This document shows, piece by piece, positions 61,026 to 64,000 of a stretch of DNA of 64,000 bases. Below the pieces are notes generated by a model that saw nothing but the letters and a program-made list of their open reading frames with translations, ran no database searches and was not told the origin of the DNA. The stretch spans positions 124,001 to 188,000 of the forward strand of contig NZ_JACJPI010000074.1 in NCBI RefSeq assembly GCF_014695975.1. Reading direction: 5' to 3'. Both the position numbers and the translations under genes were made by a program. This DNA comes from Leptolyngbya sp. FACHB-321. Lineage in GTDB: Bacteria; Cyanobacteriota; Cyanobacteriia; Leptolyngbyales; Leptolyngbyaceae. Positions within the stretch are counted from its first letter, which is position 1. Each line of letters starts with the position of its first letter.

Positions 61026-63827
61026 CTATTCATCGCGACGCAAGATCACACCACCTTCAACTGGGGTAATGTCTGCTCCTTCAAACGTATCGGTGCCACC
61101 CGTCCAGTTAAAGTCACTAATTCGCAAGCCTAAGGAGCCAATGGACAGGATTGGGTTGTAGCGTACGATGATCGCGTAGGTGCGGCGGCTGTATTCCAAA
61201 AAGTAGTCAGTGCTGATCTGATTGTTTGTATCTAAACTGATAGCAGTTTGAAAGCCAACTCGAAACGGACCGTAGATCTGTTGGGTGATGCCAAGACTAA
61301 GAATGCGATTATCAACTGTGCGATCGAAGAGAAAAGGCGATTGCCCGCTTCCAATGTATTGAATGTAGGCAATATTGAACGCAGTATAGTCAAAGAATTT
61401 GCGGGAAAAATGCCCAAACTGACCGCTCAGACCTACACTAGCAATGAGGTTTTGCTGAGTATCACCGCTTGTATAGGCACTGGCAACCCCTCTCAGCGTC
61501 ACCCCCAAACCAACGTAGGGCGTGAGGGGTACTGGGCTATAGCGTAAACCTTCTGTTGGGGTTGGCGGTAGCGCAGTCCCCTGCCAGAGGGTAAAACCAC
61601 GCGCTAGCTGCACCGTTCCCTCAAACCGACCCAGGCTAATCCGGTTGTTGCTGCGATCGGCGCTTAAAAGGTCAAGGCGATCAGTATCCGCATTCACGTA
61701 CTGAGCACCAACCTGGTACGTTAGCTCAATGCCAGACTTGCCCAAAATAATTCTGGGTGAGATTAATACGGCTCCCAGGCTACTTTGCACCGTCTGGAAC
61801 CCTAGCGAGCCGTTAAACAGGCGATCGCGATAGCTATACTCAAACGCTAACGTGTGATCGCCTACCAATTGCTGTGCCCGTAGGCTGGCTCTGACATTAT
61901 CTTCAAGATCGTTCAAATCCAGGCTTGTAAAAGATACCCTGCCTCGAATACTGGTCAATGGACCGGGGTTAACCTCCAAAGACCCTCGCAAGCCAAAGTT
62001 TTCTGCCTTGAAGGGGCTACCACCGTTAAGGATGGCTTGCTGCACAAAAAACTGCGGTGACAGAGTAAACCGAACGGTATCAGACGATAGCACTCTGAAC
62101 GGACGTTCGATAAACAAGCCGCCCCGATCTTCGTCATCGTAACCAAACTGAAAGAGAGCCGGCGATCGCTGCCGCCGGTCTAAAGCAACTACAGGTAGGA
62201 AGAAGGGCAGGGTCAGACGCTGGTCAAACACCAGCCGGGGGCGTTTTGTCCGCACCTCATCCCGTAATGGCGAAACGCGGGTAAACGTCGCCTGTTCTGC
62301 TTTTAAGACTAGCTCTGGAGGCGAAAAAGGGTCGTTGGTGATCTGAATGTTCTGGGCAACCCAGCCATCTGGGGTGAACTCAATTTGATCCGCTTCAAAG
62401 CGCAACCGTCGGACTGCCCCCCCTTGAGGCACACCACCAGGAATCCGGGCTGCATCTCGTCCAAAGCCGACGCCGACACCGAGGCTGCCGGGGCTACTGA
62501 CATTTTGCGTCGGTTGGGCAGATGTTACTCGATCGCTCACAGAACGTGCGATCGTCACGCCTTCATTTCGTGACCCTAGCGCCAGATCGGTACCTGTATT
62601 GGGAAGAAAAATTTCACCCCTGGCATTCAACAGTGTGCCAGCACCCTGAACAAAGTTATAGTCGAGCCGTTGTCCACGCAAAACCTGGCTGCCACGGGTC
62701 AACGCTACGTTGCCCTCTGCCACTGCTAGCCGATTGTCCAAATTGACCTGGATACGATCGGCATCTAGCAACGCACCCTGAAACCGCATCAGAACATTGC
62801 CTTCAGCCGTAAAAATCTTGCGTTGCTCATCATATTCCTGACGGTCTGCGGTTAGCTCAATCACCGATCCAACATCCGGAGTTGTCCCAGGAGTCGGTGA
62901 ACCACCAGTGGTCGGTGAATCACCAGAGGGTGGTGAACCAGTGCTCGGCGGAGCTTGCGTTGGTTCTGGTTGCGTTGGTGGCTGAGTCGGAATCTCTAGT
63001 TGAACGGGTGGTTGCTCAGTTGTTGGGGTTGGCACTGGATTGCCCGCTGGTTGATCCAACGTTGGCATCGGTAAGAGTAGCGGCGTTTGATCAGGCGCTT
63101 GAGCACGGATCACCAGCCCTGGCTTACCAGACATGCCCGTTTCTTCCTGTGCCAAGGTCTCTTGGGCAAACTCGTCCAGGATAATTGCGTCACTCAGCCC
63201 TGAGATAACAGCCGATTCACGGGTTGACTGGTTTGGCTGCGTTGTCCCTGAGAGAGAGTACACCACAGACTCACCGGAGTCTGTGGCACCTGAAACAGGC
63301 AGCGATCGCTCTACAGCAGTACGTTTATTGCGAGTCGCTGGAGCGCTAACTGGTGGAACGGCGATCGGCGGTATCTGTCTAGGCAATGGGCTGGGCAACG
63401 GGGCTCCATTAGCTAAACGCTGCCTTCCTACGGGCTGTTGCTTCCATTCCGTGACCGTATCAGCCTTGTCAGGCGTTTCTTTAGGCTTGACAGCCTTTGA
63501 TTGAGGGTTAGAAACGCTCGCTTGTTGATCATTTTTAAGCTGGGCATCCTTCAACAAATAACCAGTTGTTGTTGAGGTGCCAAGGAGCGACGCTTGCGAC
63601 ACCCCCGACTGCTCAATAAAAGTCGCTGCTGTCGGCAAGCTTTCCGTTTCAGGAGCCGCTGGGCTAGGAGCTACAGCATTCTCTTGGCGGAGCTGCGTCA
63701 GTGGTACCGTCTGTTGGGTTGCTGCTGGTGCTGAAACAACCAATGGAGCGTGTGGTGAGTGCCTAACGTCTTGAGACGGAGTAGCGATGAGGGCAGGAGG
63801 AGTCGGTGGCGAAACCGGATAGGGCAT
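61026..63827 (-). CDS. DUF3769 LptD-like outer-membrane protein
   Basis: The 933-residue protein resembles cyanobacterial LptD homologues, which insert lipopolysaccharide in the outer membrane. Residues 1-310 are Pro/Thr/Ser-rich and disordered. An OstA/LptA-like beta-jellyroll follows (about 318-400: IELTADRQEYDEQRKIFTAEG, LLDADRIQVNLDNRLAVAEGNV). The rest is a long series of amphipathic strands expected to form the barrel, ending near FEGADITPVEGGVILRRDE. No standard signal peptide is visible at the N-terminus, which is odd for an outer-membrane protein. The ATG at 63827 lacks a ribosome site and lies 23 bases after the psbI terminator. Confidence 0.85.
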   Translation of the reverse strand: MPYPVSPPTPPALIATPSQDVRHSPHAPLVVSAPAATQQTVPLTQLRQENAVAPSPAAPETESLPTAATFIEQSGVSQASLLGTSTTTGYLLKDAQLKNDQQASVSNPQSKAVKPKETPDKADTVTEWKQQPVGRQRLANGAPLPSPLPRQIPPIAVPPVSAPATRNKRTAVERSLPVSGATDSGESVVYSLSGTTQPNQSTRESAVISGLSDAIILDEFAQETLAQEETGMSGKPGLVIRAQAPDQTPLLLPMPTLDQPAGNPVPTPTTEQPPVQLEIPTQPPTQPEPTQAPPSTGSPPSGDSPTTGGSPTPGTTPDVGSVIELTADRQEYDEQRKIFTAEGNVLMRFQGALLDADRIQVNLDNRLAVAEGNVALTRGSQVLRGQRLDYNFVQGAGTLLNARGEIFLPNTGTDLALGSRNEGVTIARSVSDRVTSAQPTQNVSSPGSLGVGVGFGRDAARIPGGVPQGGAVRRLRFEADQIEFTPDGWVAQNIQITNDPFSPPELVLKAEQATFTRVSPLRDEVRTKRPRLVFDQRLTLPFFLPVVALDRRQRSPALFQFGYDDEDRGGLFIERPFRVLSSDTVRFTLSPQFFVQQAILNGGSPFKAENFGLRGSLEVNPGPLTSIRGRVSFTSLDLNDLEDNVRASLRAQQLVGDHTLAFEYSYRDRLFNGSLGFQTVQSSLGAVLISPRIILGKSGIELTYQVGAQYVNADTDRLDLLSADRSNNRISLGRFEGTVQLARGFTLWQGTALPPTPTEGLRYSPVPLTPYVGLGVTLRGVASAYTSGDTQQNLIASVGLSGQFGHFSRKFFDYTAFNIAYIQYIGSGQSPFLFDRTVDNRILSLGITQQIYGPFRVGFQTAISLDTNNQISTDYFLEYSRRTYAIIVRYNPILSIGSLGLRISDFNWTGGTDTFEGADITPVEGGVILRRDE

Positions 63828-63850
63828 ATAGCGACAGTCTCAAACGAATA

Positions 63851-63870
63851 AGCAACCCCTGGGGGTTGCT
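63851..63870 (-). terminator. Rho-independent terminator downstream of psbI
   Basis: A perfect 9-bp stem (AGCAACCCC / GGGGTTGCT) with a 2-base loop, followed on the minus strand by TATTCGTTTG. It lies 62 bases beyond the psbI stop. Confidence 0.8.
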
Positions 63871-63932
63871 TTACTGGCAAATGGCGGGTAGCCCACGCCA
63901 CCCCCACCATAATGTTGCAATGCAGGCTCAGT

Positions 63933-64000
63933 CTACTCTAAATCGCGCTGCTTCGGGTTACGGGCAGGGTCATTAGACAAAAAGCCAAAGATAAACAGCG
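63933..64000 (-). CDS. psbI: Photosystem II protein I, 3' part
   Basis: Reading leftwards from the window edge, the frame gives LFIFGFLSNDPARNPKQRDL then Glu and a TAG. This is the C-terminal 21 residues of PsbI, a 38-residue one-span subunit next to D1 in photosystem II. The preceding incomplete codon (xCG) fits the alanine found there in PsbI. The first 17 or so residues lie outside the window. Confidence 0.92.
   Translation of the reverse strand, partial: LFIFGFLSNDPARNPKQRDLE

Overview
The window comes from a cyanobacterium, most likely filamentous or otherwise gliding and capable of oxygenic photosynthesis. The evidence is the dense GCGATCGC (HIP1-type) octamers, the 3' end of psbI, a ferredoxin-thioredoxin reductase variable chain, homogentisate phytyltransferase, a CcsA/CcsB cytochrome c maturation protein, and several cyanobacterial families of unknown function (DUF3769, DUF3352, DUF4079, KGK). 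No tRNA, rRNA, CRISPR array or intact insertion sequence was recognised. Most genes look chromosomal and housekeeping.

Layout. 0.3-7.0 kb: a two-GAF histidine kinase, the 16S rRNA m5C methyltransferase RsmB, a TerB-like protein, a small photosystem-type membrane protein, and valine-pyruvate aminotransferase overlapping rimM. 7.1-14.1 kb: an HAD phosphatase, an ABC exporter half-transporter, and a 1239-residue exported phosphodiesterase in which two GDPD domains sit inside an esterase-like phytase domain, with an RTX tail. 14.1-16.1 kb: a CADD-like diiron protein (probable p-aminobenzoate route to folate), an SMI1/KNR4 gene broken by a single amber codon, and a HicB-HicA toxin-antitoxin pair. 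16.1-22.1 kb: short-form hisG, an OmpR-type regulator, RlpA, a Crp/Fnr regulator and an omega-amino acid:pyruvate aminotransferase. 22.9-28.7 kb: a very large alpha-2-macroglobulin lipoprotein without the thioester motif.

29-40 kb: small secreted and membrane proteins, a Tat-exported ferritin-like protein, tocopherol prenyltransferase, a decayed methionine gamma-lyase (aluminium-resistance type) fragment, a DUF3592 protein, an alpha/beta hydrolase, an nfeD-SPFH operon, a PP2C phosphatase with a degenerate kinase-like N-terminus, and ftrV.

40.6-56.4 kb is the most striking part: a Pil-Chp/Hmp type chemotaxis operon on the minus strand (PatA/PilG-like, PilH-like, CheW, MCP, giant CheA hybrid). 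It is divergent from hmpF on the plus strand across a 914-base gap. This system is known in Synechocystis and Nostoc to control type IV pilus motility, phototaxis and hormogonium gliding. Here the CheA protein reaches 2494 residues because of roughly 1500 residues of acidic low-complexity sequence, including seven tandem copies of a 59-71 residue repeat. The MCP partner carries a similar acidic region.

56.4-64 kb: KGK-domain gene and tilS (overlapping), the CcsA-type gene, a DUF3352 protein, a DUF3769 LptD-like outer-membrane protein, and the end of psbI with its terminator only 23 bases before the DUF3769 start.
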